A stretch of 64,000 nucleotides of DNA from Paenibacillus periandrae (GCF_022458865.1 NZ_JAJNMU010000031.1:1-64000); one strand, 5' to 3'. Positions 20,705 through 29,925 are shown, numbered from the stretch's first letter. Notes: generated by a model from the letters alone, not told the origin. Program-made: numbers and translations.

Positions 20705-21160
20705 CTATTGTATTTTGTTGTATGCTAACAGCTCGTTGTTCAGCTTTTGCAGCATATAACCAATCCCTTTGCAGTCGCTCAACGGATAAGTCACGCTGCA
20801 GCTCGGATCGTAGAGCTGACTCAAGACGCGAGCATGCTTCTTCCCGCCTAGCATAATGATCTCCTTTATGTGATCCAGACGTTTATCTATAAGCTGCTGT
20901 CGGAGTGAATCGATGCTAATAATGTCTGTGCTTTTGTGGTTGAAAGCCAGATCGTAATTAGAGGGTACGATATCATCGGGCAGTAGAAAACCGTGCTTGG
21001 CAGAAAGAATGACCCAATCGGTGAAGAAGGTCACTGCATATCGCTGACAAGCCTTATGAAAGGCTCCAACATAGGCTTGTCTGGCTTCGGTAGGTCCAGC
21101 GGCAGCGTGGATGTCCCATATTTTCCTGGACCCGCAGGGAATGATGCATAATCGATTCAT
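20705..21160 (-). CDS. DUF6884-like protein
   Basis: A 151-aa soluble protein. LCIIPCGSRKIWD at the start, GPTEARQAYVG and WVILSAKHGFLLPDD are hallmarks of DUF6884, a family distantly resembling YaaA or TGT-like folds with a CGxxK-type motif; its reaction is unknown. The start at 21160 is inferred from the ATGA overlap with the stop of the upstream lipoprotein gene, which implies translational coupling; a longer frame to 21229 has no clear ribosome site. Confidence 0.7.
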   Translation of the reverse strand: MNRLCIIPCGSRKIWDIHAAAGPTEARQAYVGAFHKACQRYAVTFFTDWVILSAKHGFLLPDDIVPSNYDLAFNHKSTDIISIDSLRQQLIDKRLDHIKEIIMLGGKKHARVLSQLYDPSCSVTYPLSDCKGIGYMLQKLNNELLAYNKIQ

Positions 21161-21612
21161 GGGGTAGCAGCGGCTGTCTTCAGGGTCGGGGTGATGTATT
21201 CCGCATACTTCGTAGTGTCCACCTTCCAATCGACAGTGATTTTATCTATATCTTTCCATGAAACAACTTTTGAACTTCCGTTAAGTTCGATCGCCTGCCC
21301 ACTTTTTAACGCATCTGGATTAATTACCTGGTATGTTAAAGGCTGTTGGCCCTTATGTGTTATCGTTACCGATGCTTCATTAACATCTACTGTGGACAAG
21401 TACTGAATCGTGGGTACTTCTTCCAATGCATTATCTTTGACCAAGTAATTCACGTTTATCTTCCAATGCTCGGATTGCCCCTGCAGGGTTGCAGGCTCCA
21501 TTGCTGCACTGGGTGCTGGTGAAGGTGTTGGTGTAGCCGTTGAGTTACAAGCTGTCAGAACAGCTGCTGCAAGCAATAGGACAATGAGGGGTGCTAATAT
21601 ACGGTTGCGCAT
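21157..21612 (-). CDS. Small lipoprotein of unknown function
   Basis: A 151-aa protein with a lipobox (LTAC) at about residue 21, a short Pro/Thr/Ser/Ala-rich linker (STATPTPSPAPSAA) and a single beta-rich domain (HWKINVNYLVKDN, ASVTITHKGQQPLTY). It is probably anchored outside the membrane. The ATG at 21612 has AAGGAG upstream. It overlaps the DUF6884 gene by 4 bp (ATGA). No known family is recognised. Confidence 0.65.
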   Translation of the reverse strand: MRNRILAPLIVLLLAAAVLTACNSTATPTPSPAPSAAMEPATLQGQSEHWKINVNYLVKDNALEEVPTIQYLSTVDVNEASVTITHKGQQPLTYQVINPDALKSGQAIELNGSSKVVSWKDIDKITVDWKVDTTKYAEYITPTLKTAAATP

Positions 21613-21720
21613 TTCTCTAATCTTCTCCTTGTATGCTTTTAGCTTTATTATCTGCTTTTGACATCCGTTATGCAAATGTCGTTAAATAAAAGGATAACCA
21701 TTATTCAAGGAGGAATACCT

Positions 21721-22641
21721 ATGAAATATCGTCAATTGGGATCAACAAAGCTGAAAGTATCTGTAATTGGGGTCGGCACTTGGCAGCTTGGAGGCGAATG
21801 GGGTAAAACCTACACGCAGCAGGAAGCCGATGCCATTCTCGATCAGGCTAAAGAATCTGGCATTAATCTGATCGATACGGCCGAATGTTATGGAGATCAT
21901 ACCTCGGAATCGCTTATCGGCAGTTACATTGAGCGTGGACGCCGCGAGGACTGGGTAATTGCTACAAAGTTCGGTCATCAATTTCATGAGCATATGAACC
22001 GCTCCCAGCGTTGGTCGCCACAGGAGGTTATCTCCCAATTGGAGGCGTCGCTTCGAGCACTGCGTACGGATTATATCGATGTATATCAATTTCATTCCGG
22101 TACGGATGAAGCGTTTGATCAAGACGAGCTGTGGACCTTGCTCCACAAGCAGGTAGAAGCAGGTAAAATCCGTCATCTGGGCACCTCCATCGGCAGTAAT
22201 GATAATTTGTACCAAACCGAACGTTCGAACAAGGTCGGCTCCGAGGTGATTCAGGTCATTTATAATCGACTGGACCGCAAACCCGAGGAGCGCGTATTCC
22301 CGTTATGTGAAGAGCAAAATCTCGGAGTATTGGCACGGGTTCCACTTGCTAGCGGTTATTTGAGCGGAAAATATAAGCCAGGCGTGGTGTTTGCTGACAA
22401 TGACGTACGTAATGCTCATGATCGGAATGTTACGATAAGCAAGCTGGAGGAAGCCGAGCGCATCCGGCAGCACGAGGTACCTGAAGGCATGAATATGGCT
22501 ACCTGGGCTTTGGCCTGGTGCTTAAAGCATCCTGCCGTTACAGCTGTCATACCTGGTTGCAAAAATGCGGAGCAGGTAATCTCCAATGCCGCAGCTGCCC
22601 AATACATATCCGACAATCACCCACAAAGCTGGAAAGCCTGA
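21721..22641 (+). CDS. Aldo/keto reductase
   Basis: A 306-aa NADPH-dependent (beta/alpha)8 oxidoreductase. Family residues are visible: Asp and Tyr in LIDTAECYGDHTSE, Lys in VIATKFGHQ, His in DVYQFHSGTD, and the C-terminal cofactor region VTAVIPGCKNAEQV. The family reduces aldehydes or ketones; the substrate is not predictable. The ATG at 21721 follows AAGGAGG by 7 nt; the frame extends upstream but lacks a site. Confidence 0.87.
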   Translation: MKYRQLGSTKLKVSVIGVGTWQLGGEWGKTYTQQEADAILDQAKESGINLIDTAECYGDHTSESLIGSYIERGRREDWVIATKFGHQFHEHMNRSQRWSPQEVISQLEASLRALRTDYIDVYQFHSGTDEAFDQDELWTLLHKQVEAGKIRHLGTSIGSNDNLYQTERSNKVGSEVIQVIYNRLDRKPEERVFPLCEEQNLGVLARVPLASGYLSGKYKPGVVFADNDVRNAHDRNVTISKLEEAERIRQHEVPEGMNMATWALAWCLKHPAVTAVIPGCKNAEQVISNAAAAQYISDNHPQSWKA

Positions 22642-22730
22642 TTGTGCGATTAAATTGTATAGTAAGATAATCCATGTTTTTGAATAGCACCGTCCATGTA
22701 AATTGACCGCTTATCAAGGTATGCTAATCC

Positions 22731-23981
22731 GTGAACATACTTCAAGGGCCAATTTCTGCCTCTGCCGCCCTCATACGAAAGGTTCTGAAGCAGATGAAAG
22801 TGTCGACCCGTATTTATTTGGATGCCGGATTGCAAAACATGAAAAGCGTGTTTTTCTTCACCTTTCTGGGGGTATTAATTGCCCGGTTGGGAGCTACCAA
22901 TTTCCAAATTTCTTTATCCAATTCGCTTCCGCCTCTGTTTTGTGCGCTTTCGCTAGCTTTCCTTACGCGACAGCTCCCATTAACCAGAGGCGTTTTTTTG
23001 ACAAGCGGATATGTGCGGCAGGGTGCATTTTTATGCATGGCCTTTTCCGTACTGCTCCCCAATCCAATCCCTTATTTGATGATTTTCTGGTCGATCAATG
23101 CTGTTTCGGTCATGATCAGCAGTGCCCAGCAGCCAGCCATTTTACGTAAATGGGTGGAACCATCCGAGTTTCCACGCATTTTTAGCAACAATAAAATAAT
23201 TGGAATTATTATTGTCACGATTGGCAGCTTTACTGTCGGTCATTTTCTTGATATTTACAACTGGATGTTTCCCAAAAACTATGTCATATCGATGCTGATC
23301 GGCTGTTTTGCCACTTTTGCCGGAATGTCGCTTATTGCCGAGCTCGCTCCTCGTGAAAAAATGAAGTTCAAATTGTCCAAGGTTCATCCTTTTCAGGAAT
23401 GTGACCGAAGAACCTGGTGGATGGGTCTCAATAATACAGGGATTGCGATGGTAGCACCTTTATTCGTGATTTACCATGTCAATGTACTCAAGCTTAGCAA
23501 CGCACAAATCGCCTATTTCGTCGTCACGGCCGGTATCGTCTCCACCCTGCTGCTTCCGGTTGCACGACGTTTAATGGACCGCTACGGTATTCTCAAAGTA
23601 TACGGCGTTGCTGTGATCGGCATGGCTCTAGCGATAATCCCTTATGGATTTATTCAATCGTTCTGGCTGCTGCTCGTGATTCAAGGCTGGGTGGGTGTAT
23701 GTCTGGCCGTCCATGAAGTGTCTTCACAGACCATGATGATGAATGAAGCCGCGCGGCATGACAAGGAAATGGCTTACTTCTCTGACTTTCAATTGGTCAT
23801 GAACCTGGGCAATGGCATCGGGGCACTTCTGGCCGGTGCGCTAACCGCCTTTCTGCCGATCTGGGGCTGTTTTATTACCATTGCCATTATACGGGTGCTT
23901 TTCTACCTGACATATCGTTCTTCACAAGCAAGTGAGGTCAAAGAGCAGCTTGCACTACCGAACGCATCGGCCAAGCTGTAG
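22731..23981 (+). CDS. MFS transporter
   Basis: A 416-aa membrane protein with about 12 predicted helices and a cytoplasmic loop near the middle (ELAPREKMKFKLSKVHPFQECDRRTWW). The loop RRLMDRYGILKVYG resembles the MFS loop motif. The substrate is unknown. GTG at 22731 is tentative (AAGGT upstream); an internal ATG at 22794 is the alternative. It stands alone between the aldo/keto reductase gene and a bidirectional terminator. Confidence 0.75.
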   Translation: MNILQGPISASAALIRKVLKQMKVSTRIYLDAGLQNMKSVFFFTFLGVLIARLGATNFQISLSNSLPPLFCALSLAFLTRQLPLTRGVFLTSGYVRQGAFLCMAFSVLLPNPIPYLMIFWSINAVSVMISSAQQPAILRKWVEPSEFPRIFSNNKIIGIIIVTIGSFTVGHFLDIYNWMFPKNYVISMLIGCFATFAGMSLIAELAPREKMKFKLSKVHPFQECDRRTWWMGLNNTGIAMVAPLFVIYHVNVLKLSNAQIAYFVVTAGIVSTLLLPVARRLMDRYGILKVYGVAVIGMALAIIPYGFIQSFWLLLVIQGWVGVCLAVHEVSSQTMMMNEAARHDKEMAYFSDFQLVMNLGNGIGALLAGALTAFLPIWGCFITIAIIRVLFYLTYRSSQASEVKEQLALPNASAKL

Positions 23982-24020
23982 GGAATAGTTCCATAATACG
24001 CAGGCTTAGAAATGAATTTA

Positions 24021-24067
24021 AAAAACACTTCAACGACACTTTATTAGTGGGTTTGAAGTGTTTTTTT
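24021..24067. terminator. Bidirectional terminator
   Basis: The stem AAAACACTTCAA/TTGAAGTGTTTT is followed by T7. It lies between the convergent MFS (ends 23981) and GGDEF-EAL (ends 24081) genes. Confidence 0.85.
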
Positions 24068-24080
24068 GAATGGGTTTCAC

Positions 24081-25838
24081 TCACATGACATGATGTGCAA
24101 TCGTTGGCATCATCTGAATTAGCTCATGAGCAGGCAGGGGCCTGCTGTATATGTATCCTTGGATTTCTCTGCATTCCACACTAGTCAGAAATTCAAGCTG
24201 CTCATTGGTTTCTACACCTTCTGCGATAACATCCAGCTTCAAACTGTGAGCCATCGCAATAATTGCCTGAACGATAGCCGCATCATCCGGATCAAAAGTG
24301 AGCCCTCTCACAAACTCCTGAGCAATTTTCAGCTTATGGATCGGAAATTTTTTCAAATACGTTAAAGAGGAATATCCTGTACCAAAGTCATCTATCGAAA
24401 TCTGAACACCATGACAGCGCAATGTATGCAGCTTGTGTATGACTTGATCGACCTGAAACATCGCTATGCCTTCCGTAATCTCAAGCTCCAAGTATTGCGG
24501 ATCCAAGCCACTTTCCTTCAAGGCATCCAGCACAACCTCAACAAAGCAGCCCTGATGAAACTGAATGGGAGAAATGTTGACAGCCATTTTCATCGGTTCA
24601 TAGCCTGCCTGCTGCCATGCTACATTTTGCTTGCAGGCCGTCCGTAGTACCCACTCTCCGATTGGAATAATGAGTCCGGTTTCCTCTGCCAATGGAATGA
24701 ATTCCCCCGGCGGTATCATTCCGAGATTCGGGTGCTTCCATCGCAGCAGTGCTTCCATTCCGATGATTCGATTATTCTCAATCTTAATCTGGGGCTGGTA
24801 GAACAAAACAAATTGTTCTTCCTCCAACGCCTTGTTCAGCCATTCCTCCATGATCAAGGTTTGAATGGCCTTATCATTCATCTCCGCAGTATACCTTTGA
24901 AATCCTGTCTTTCCATGCTCCTTGACACGATACATGGCTGTATCCGCATTTTTCATCAGTGTGACAGGGTCGCCGCCATCATCCGGATATAGGGCGATAC
25001 CGATGCTGCAGCCGATACGCAGCTCATGCCCCTGCAGTTTGAAAGGAAGCGTTAACTGGGTTAAAAGCTTTTGTGCCACTTTATGTGCATCCTCTGCATT
25101 TGTTAATTGCTCGATGAGCACACAAAATTCGTCGCCTCCGGGTCGGGAAATGTGATCAATCGATCGCAAGCTGCTGCGCAGACGATCTGCTGCTTCAATA
25201 AGGAGCAAATCGCCGAAGTAATGACCGAACGTATTATTCACATTTTTAAAACGGACCAGATCAATGAACAGGACAGCTAATGAGTGATTGTTGAGCTTAT
25301 GGCGTACGATTGCGGTTTCCATGTGCTCCTCGAACATTTTTCGATTGGGAAGGCCTGTTAGCATATCATGATACGCCAGGAAAAACAGCTTCGACTCCAA
25401 CTTTTCCTGATGCCTGTTATCCATTAAAGCAAAGTACAGCATAGGTGGCATAAATAGAAGCAGTCCAGCAATATCGTATAACGTATACAGCATACCCTTG
25501 TGAATATCCGCATACGTAGTGAACATTCGGATACCCACCTCCACCAACTCTGCAATGACGAAAAGCAGAATCAACAAAGGAATAAAATAAGCCGTTTTCA
25601 TCGCTCTCCGCCTAGCCAGCACATATACGAATGGAACGATTACGAGCAGGGCAAAACCTGTCATTAAATAATTCAACAAATCCAATTCCATTCCAAGTAC
25701 AATTCTGGATGAGATGATTACGGTATATGAGCAGAACGTAACCAACCCAATGCATAGCAAGGAGGCATTATTCATGCTACCGCTTGTCCACTTATTTCCT
25801 TCTCCGACTTCATTGGACATAACCCTTTTATTATTCAT
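24081..25838 (-). CDS. Membrane GGDEF-EAL protein (c-di-GMP turnover)
   Basis: A 585-aa protein. Residues 25-140 contain about four membrane helices and no recognised sensor. The GGDEF domain (about 150-320) has an intact GGDEF at 234-238. The usual F-x-D-x-D-x-F-K has Val for the second Asp (FIDLVRFK), so cyclase activity may be affected. The EAL domain (about 335-580) keeps EALLRW and DDFGTGYSSL, consistent with phosphodiesterase activity. It could be bifunctional or mainly a phosphodiesterase. No operon partner; terminators flank it. Confidence 0.87.
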   Translation of the reverse strand: MNNKRVMSNEVGEGNKWTSGSMNNASLLCIGLVTFCSYTVIISSRIVLGMELDLLNYLMTGFALLVIVPFVYVLARRRAMKTAYFIPLLILLFVIAELVEVGIRMFTTYADIHKGMLYTLYDIAGLLLFMPPMLYFALMDNRHQEKLESKLFFLAYHDMLTGLPNRKMFEEHMETAIVRHKLNNHSLAVLFIDLVRFKNVNNTFGHYFGDLLLIEAADRLRSSLRSIDHISRPGGDEFCVLIEQLTNAEDAHKVAQKLLTQLTLPFKLQGHELRIGCSIGIALYPDDGGDPVTLMKNADTAMYRVKEHGKTGFQRYTAEMNDKAIQTLIMEEWLNKALEEEQFVLFYQPQIKIENNRIIGMEALLRWKHPNLGMIPPGEFIPLAEETGLIIPIGEWVLRTACKQNVAWQQAGYEPMKMAVNISPIQFHQGCFVEVVLDALKESGLDPQYLELEITEGIAMFQVDQVIHKLHTLRCHGVQISIDDFGTGYSSLTYLKKFPIHKLKIAQEFVRGLTFDPDDAAIVQAIIAMAHSLKLDVIAEGVETNEQLEFLTSVECREIQGYIYSRPLPAHELIQMMPTIAHHVM

Positions 25839-25933
25839 GATGTGCCTCAGCTTCCTTAAAGGAATATCCTCTTTCCATCTATAATCCTCATTTTACCTTT
25901 TTCGATTAAATTCGACAATAGGAAGATAGACCA

Positions 25934-25970
25934 AAAGGCCTAATATCCAACTTTAAGATAATAGGCCTTT
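25934..25970 (-). terminator. Terminator of the nikR-copCD operon
   Basis: The stem AAAGGCCTA...TAGGCCTTT, with TTTTGG on the minus strand, lies 20 bp after the copCD stop. Confidence 0.7.
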
Positions 25971-25988
25971 CATATTACTGCTTCACGA

Positions 25989-27659
25989 TTAAAATACACG
26001 AATTTCTTTGACATACACAGTCTCATCATCGTTACTGTTCATAGCACGCACTTCCAGCTTCCAATAACCAGCATAAGGCAGATAAGCACCGCGCGATTTG
26101 TATGTGTACTGCTTCATTCCATACGTTTCTTCCATGCCATTACTATTGTCTGTTAGCTTCAATGGGACCTCAAGCGGCGCTATCTCGGGTGAACGCATAT
26201 CCTGCAGCTTCAGCATGACCTGTTTAGGCTTGCCCAGCTCTTCCGGAAGCCAGATCTTCACCGTGAAGTCGTTCACTCCCGGATTATTCGGTGAGATTTG
26301 TGCAGTCATATGAACTTTATCACCCATGACATGCCAGCTCAGCGGCTCGTTTGCTGGCAGTGGGGTTAAATAGGTGAATATGCCGACTATTGCAACTATT
26401 AGTAAGGCTAGGACAGCATCTATTTTAAGTAAAGAGCCAATTCTCGAAACCCCATTGCGTTGATGGTAGAAGCGAAGCAGCGAGCCGGTCACAATAACGA
26501 GCAGTACCAGTGCGCTTTTGAACAGGAGCAGCTTGCCCCATTGTGTTTCTATTACGTAAAGAACATCCGGCAGCATAATAAGTACCGACAATACACCGGA
26601 TACGACAAGTACAGCCAGACTGGCCAGTGCGACCCCCGAAACACGCGGGAATAAGGTGATCGCTTCATCCCTGCTTCGTTTCCACAATACTAGAAGCATC
26701 AGCAGCCCTGCTACCCATAGTGATGCAGCAGCCAAATGAACGACATCCAGCATGACAGTCTGATTCACTGGCTCAAAGGCAGCCGCGTGGCCGTTAAGGC
26801 TCTTGAACAGCCAAATGAGAACGACCCACAATAGATCGATCCATAGACTGCGGAATAACACGACAAACCCGAGAAGCGACAGCACCAATGAGGCAACCCA
26901 CACATATCCGATACTCGTTTGCGTGAACAGCATCGCGAGAGCCTCTGAGCCACCATCCCCTACCATTGCAAACAAATGCGTGAACATCATAAAAATAAAA
27001 GCGACCACAAAGCCCCTTTGCAGCTGTAATGTCCAGCCTTGAAGCATCGTGTGCGTCGTTGCTCTCTGCATTCCGCTAAATCGCAGCCACAGCACCCAAC
27101 CGGTAAACGCCAGCATAAAAGCATAATAAACGATTCTTGAGATGAAATGAATAATATCAGTAAATTTAACTCCACCGGAAAGCCCTGATGGATGCAAATG
27201 CTCACTATTTCCCATCGTACCTGTCGGTATATTGCTTAGGGTTTGTCCAACAGCGAACAAATACGTCGAGTCCACCGGATGACCGTCCGCCGATATCACA
27301 TGATAACTAACGAGATAATTGCCTTGCCCCAGATTCGGCAGATCCAGCGTCAGCTTTGTGCGTTCCTGATTGATTTGTGCCTTATTGGCAGTAACCTGTT
27401 TTTTGTTCGTATCCATTACTCGAATCCAGAATACACCGTCTTCGAGACGTTCGTTAAAAGTCAAAACAATTTGGGCGGGTGGTTGATCCAACTCTGCATT
27501 GGCAGGCGGTACGGATTCCAGCAAACCGGCATGTGCTCCTGCAAATTGAGGTATTCCCAACAGCAGGGTAAACACGAACAAACTGATAAGAAGCAGCCCC
27601 GTCAGCCTTTGAACATACGCCGATTGCTTTCCCAGGTGCTTCATTCGTACGCTTGACAT
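25989..27659 (-). CDS. CopC-CopD fusion protein, copper (metal) uptake/homeostasis
   Basis: A 556-aa membrane protein resembling Bacillus YcnJ. A signal peptide ends at AGA-HAGLLESVPP, so the mature protein starts with His, the first copper ligand of CopC. The second site segment, SADGHPVDSTY, is also intact. The CopC domain spans about 43-140. It is followed by about eight membrane helices of CopD (about 160-440) and a C-terminal extracytoplasmic beta domain (about 445-556). ATG at 27659 has AGGAGG 9 nt upstream. It is the third gene of an operon headed by a NikR homologue, an unusual link between a nickel regulator and a copper-type protein. Confidence 0.85.
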   Translation of the reverse strand: MSSVRMKHLGKQSAYVQRLTGLLLISLFVFTLLLGIPQFAGAHAGLLESVPPANAELDQPPAQIVLTFNERLEDGVFWIRVMDTNKKQVTANKAQINQERTKLTLDLPNLGQGNYLVSYHVISADGHPVDSTYLFAVGQTLSNIPTGTMGNSEHLHPSGLSGGVKFTDIIHFISRIVYYAFMLAFTGWVLWLRFSGMQRATTHTMLQGWTLQLQRGFVVAFIFMMFTHLFAMVGDGGSEALAMLFTQTSIGYVWVASLVLSLLGFVVLFRSLWIDLLWVVLIWLFKSLNGHAAAFEPVNQTVMLDVVHLAAASLWVAGLLMLLVLWKRSRDEAITLFPRVSGVALASLAVLVVSGVLSVLIMLPDVLYVIETQWGKLLLFKSALVLLVIVTGSLLRFYHQRNGVSRIGSLLKIDAVLALLIVAIVGIFTYLTPLPANEPLSWHVMGDKVHMTAQISPNNPGVNDFTVKIWLPEELGKPKQVMLKLQDMRSPEIAPLEVPLKLTDNSNGMEETYGMKQYTYKSRGAYLPYAGYWKLEVRAMNSNDDETVYVKEIRVF

Positions 27660-27689
27660 ACTCTTAAATCCTCCTCGTGCAATCCCCGG

Positions 27690-28094
27690 TTATTCTTCAG
27701 TAAGCTTTTTTCTGCCCGCAAAGCCTTCTTCCATTCCATGGTAATGCGTAATGCTGTCCTCTCCCTGCCGCCAGCACAACAGCACCTCATGTCCGTTCCA
27801 TATGGCCGGGAAATCGACAAGCCCAGTGTCAATGTCCTTTAATTGCACGCCCTTTAATTCAAAATTCTTCACAATTGTATTGCCTTCCATCTGTAAAAAA
27901 TCCATTTCACATTCCAAGGTAAAAAATGGATCTCTACCTGCAGGCGGCACATGCTTGCGAAAATAGGCCTTCAACAGCTGCAGCTCATCATGTTTCTCGC
28001 GATATTGCTGTTTAATGCCCTGCAGCTTCTCAACATCCAATTTCACTAAAGGAATCATTGCATTAGCTTCTGCTAATGTAAAATAAGTAGTCAC
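27690..28094 (-). CDS. DUF2203-family protein
   Basis: A 134-aa soluble protein matching DUF2203: it starts with YFTLAEANAMIPLV, then a helical segment and the C-terminal GVQLKDIDTGLVDFPAIW with LLCWRQGE. The function is unknown. GTG at 28094 is used (AGGGGA upstream), since an overlapping ATG is followed at once by a stop. It sits 11 bp after nikR and 30 bp before copCD, so it is co-transcribed with them. Three His residues lie in its C-terminal half. Confidence 0.8.
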   Translation of the reverse strand: MTTYFTLAEANAMIPLVKLDVEKLQGIKQQYREKHDELQLLKAYFRKHVPPAGRDPFFTLECEMDFLQMEGNTIVKNFELKGVQLKDIDTGLVDFPAIWNGHEVLLCWRQGEDSITHYHGMEEGFAGRKKLTEE

Positions 28095-28105
28095 ATGTTC
28101 ATCCC

Positions 28106-28591
28106 CTATTCATGTTCATTGTGATGATGGTCATGGTCATGGTCATGATGATGTCCATGTCCAGCCGGGTCCGTTTCATCTACATGAGTCACGGAAAGCT
28201 CTGCATAGCCTACACCCTTTAATACCTGTATGCGCTGCTGCAAATCGCGAAGCCGACTGACAATTCCTCTAACGACAATGACCTCCAGGCATTGATGCTG
28301 GTTCAGATGAATGTGAAGGGTTGAATTAATTTCTTGATGGTACTGATGCTGAAGATCGGTTAAAACCATAGGCAGATCACTGACATGATGGTCATACACC
28401 AGCACAATCGTTCCCGCAGCCATCTGTTCAGTTTGAATATGACCCGGAGCCAGCAAGGCTCTGCGAACCAAATCCCGAACGGCTTCCGAACGATTGTCAT
28501 ATCCTTGGCTGACCAGCATGGCATCGAATTGTTCGATCAGTGATTGCGGCATGGAGATGCCAAATCTGACGAGCGCTTCCTTATCGTTCAT
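28106..28591 (-). CDS. nikR: NikR-like nickel-responsive regulator with His-rich tail
   Basis: A 161-aa ribbon-helix-helix repressor. The DNA-binding part is at the N-terminus (VRFGISMPQSLIEQFD, NRSEAVRDLVR), followed by an ACT-like metal domain. Ligands for square-planar nickel are conserved: His82, His93, His95 and Cys101 (LQHQYH, LHIHLNQHQC). The tail from about residue 145 carries ten His in 16 residues, unusual for NikR, which normally ends near 135-140; it may store or relay metal. It heads the operon with DUF2203 and CopCD and presumably controls it. Confidence 0.88.
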   Translation of the reverse strand: MNDKEALVRFGISMPQSLIEQFDAMLVSQGYDNRSEAVRDLVRRALLAPGHIQTEQMAAGTIVLVYDHHVSDLPMVLTDLQHQYHQEINSTLHIHLNQHQCLEVIVVRGIVSRLRDLQQRIQVLKGVGYAELSVTHVDETDPAGHGHHHDHDHDHHHNEHE

Positions 28592-28713
28592 ATTTTTGTC
28601 TCCTTAGAGATGCATAGTCGTATTACCCCAAACCTCGCTTATTGCTTTAAATGTAGCACATCCACGAGCTACAAACCAAATTATTCACGTTAATGTCACA
28701 CTTGAAGTCAGTT

Positions 28714-28727
28714 ATGAGAATTCTCAT
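28714..28727. promoter_or_regulatory. Palindrome upstream of nikR, candidate operator
   Basis: The perfect 14-bp palindrome ATGAGAATTCTCAT lies 123 bp upstream of the nikR start, inside a looser symmetry bounded by ACACTT and AGGTGT. It does not match the E. coli NikR site; a Fur-, Zur- or NikR-type operator is possible. The remainder of 28592-28845 shows nothing else. Confidence 0.3.
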
Positions 28728-28845
28728 TTTACAGGTGTCCATGAACCGAAAGGAGATGGAAGAAAGCAATGATTTCATTTGCTTGTCTACTCGCGTATAC
28801 TACTATAGAATGACTAACTACATGGATAATAAGGTGATTTCCAAT

Positions 28846-29925
28846 ATGTCTACTTTTGATCGATATACGAATACAAAATTAGTCGCTTCAGCATGAAAAG
28901 TATATCATTTATCGAGGCTATGCCCCTACAAATAGTTCATATATCCTCGTCAAAGCTCTTACATCTGCATCTCCTCATATACACGACATTACGAAGCTGA
29001 TCCATGAATACGAAATTTCCAAAGGCCTCTCGCATGAAGGTTTTGTCAAATCCATTAGTTTAGAAAAACAAGGCTCCGTCTTTGCTCTGACTATGGAGGA
29101 TTTCGACAGTATCCCCCTCACAACCTATCTTCGATCGAAGCCTGTACCCCTTCATGTTTTTTTCCGATTGCCATTCAGCTCAGCAAGGCGCTGAGCGGGC
29201 TTCATCATCATCAACTTGTTCATAAAGATATTCATCCTGAACATATCTTGATAGATCCCGATACACTTAAAGTGAAGCTATGCGGCTTTGGACCCGATTG
29301 AATGGATTCACGCTCATATCGCTAAAGAACCCATTGCGGTTGACATCTACAATACAGAAATCCCTACCCTTGTTTCCCAAATGATTATGAAGCTGATACC
29401 CAAAAATATGGAAGAGCGGTATCAAAGTGCGTATGGCCTATCGGCTGACCTTGAAGCCTGCTACCAGCAATGGTCAGAAACAGGCAGCATTGCCAGCTTT
29501 GTGCTGGATCAGACTAGTCAGTTCGGTAATTTTGAAATTCCGCAGAAGGTTTATGGGCGTGAACTGGAGACAGCTCAGCTCGTAGAATGCTTCGAGAGGT
29601 TCGTAGATCATGGTAATAAAGAAGTCGTACTCATTACAGGTCACGCGGGCATTGGCAAAAATCGTTAATCAAAGAAATGTACAAACCTATCGTCGAACAA
29701 AAAGGGTACTTCATTTCCGGCAAATTCGTTCAAATAGATCATCATATTCCGTATGAACCGATCATCCAGGCATTTCGTGATTTAATTGGAGAGATTCGGT
29801 CTGAGCATAGCGGCAAGCTTATAATTTGGAAGGAGCAGCTTATTCAGACACTGGGACCGAATTTACCTGTCATTGCTGAGAATGAAGGCAGTCTCCCAGG
29901 CAAGAGAATTGAACCTACTGAATGA
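28846..29925 (+). pseudogene. Remnant of a multidomain serine/threonine kinase-AAA ATPase-sensor gene
   Basis: Pieces in all three frames match the N-terminus of the very large kinase/AAA ATPase/GAF/histidine kinase proteins. Segments in order: a start with AAGGTGA upstream; KYIIYRGYAPTN; HHHQLVHKDIHPEHILIDP (catalytic loop); DPIEWIHAHIAKEPI; ERYQSAYGLSADLEACY; GHAGIGK (Walker A); and GYFISGKFVQIDHHIPYEPI. Lesions: a frameshift near 28893; one in a T7 run near 29160; loss of the activation-loop to alpha-F region at about 29297 (FG joined to DPIEW); two extra A in the Walker A codons near 29657; and truncation at 29925, losing well over 1000 residues. Confidence 0.85.

Noticed and set aside
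20443-20856. A 137-codon plus-strand ORF
   Set aside because: Its second half is the complement of the DUF6884 gene, it crosses a minus-strand terminator, and it has no ribosome site or recognisable protein.
28693-28896. A 67-codon ORF ahead of the kinase remnant
   Set aside because: Only its last 16 codons (from 28846) resemble the start of a kinase-type protein; the upstream part covers the regulatory palindrome and has no ribosome site.
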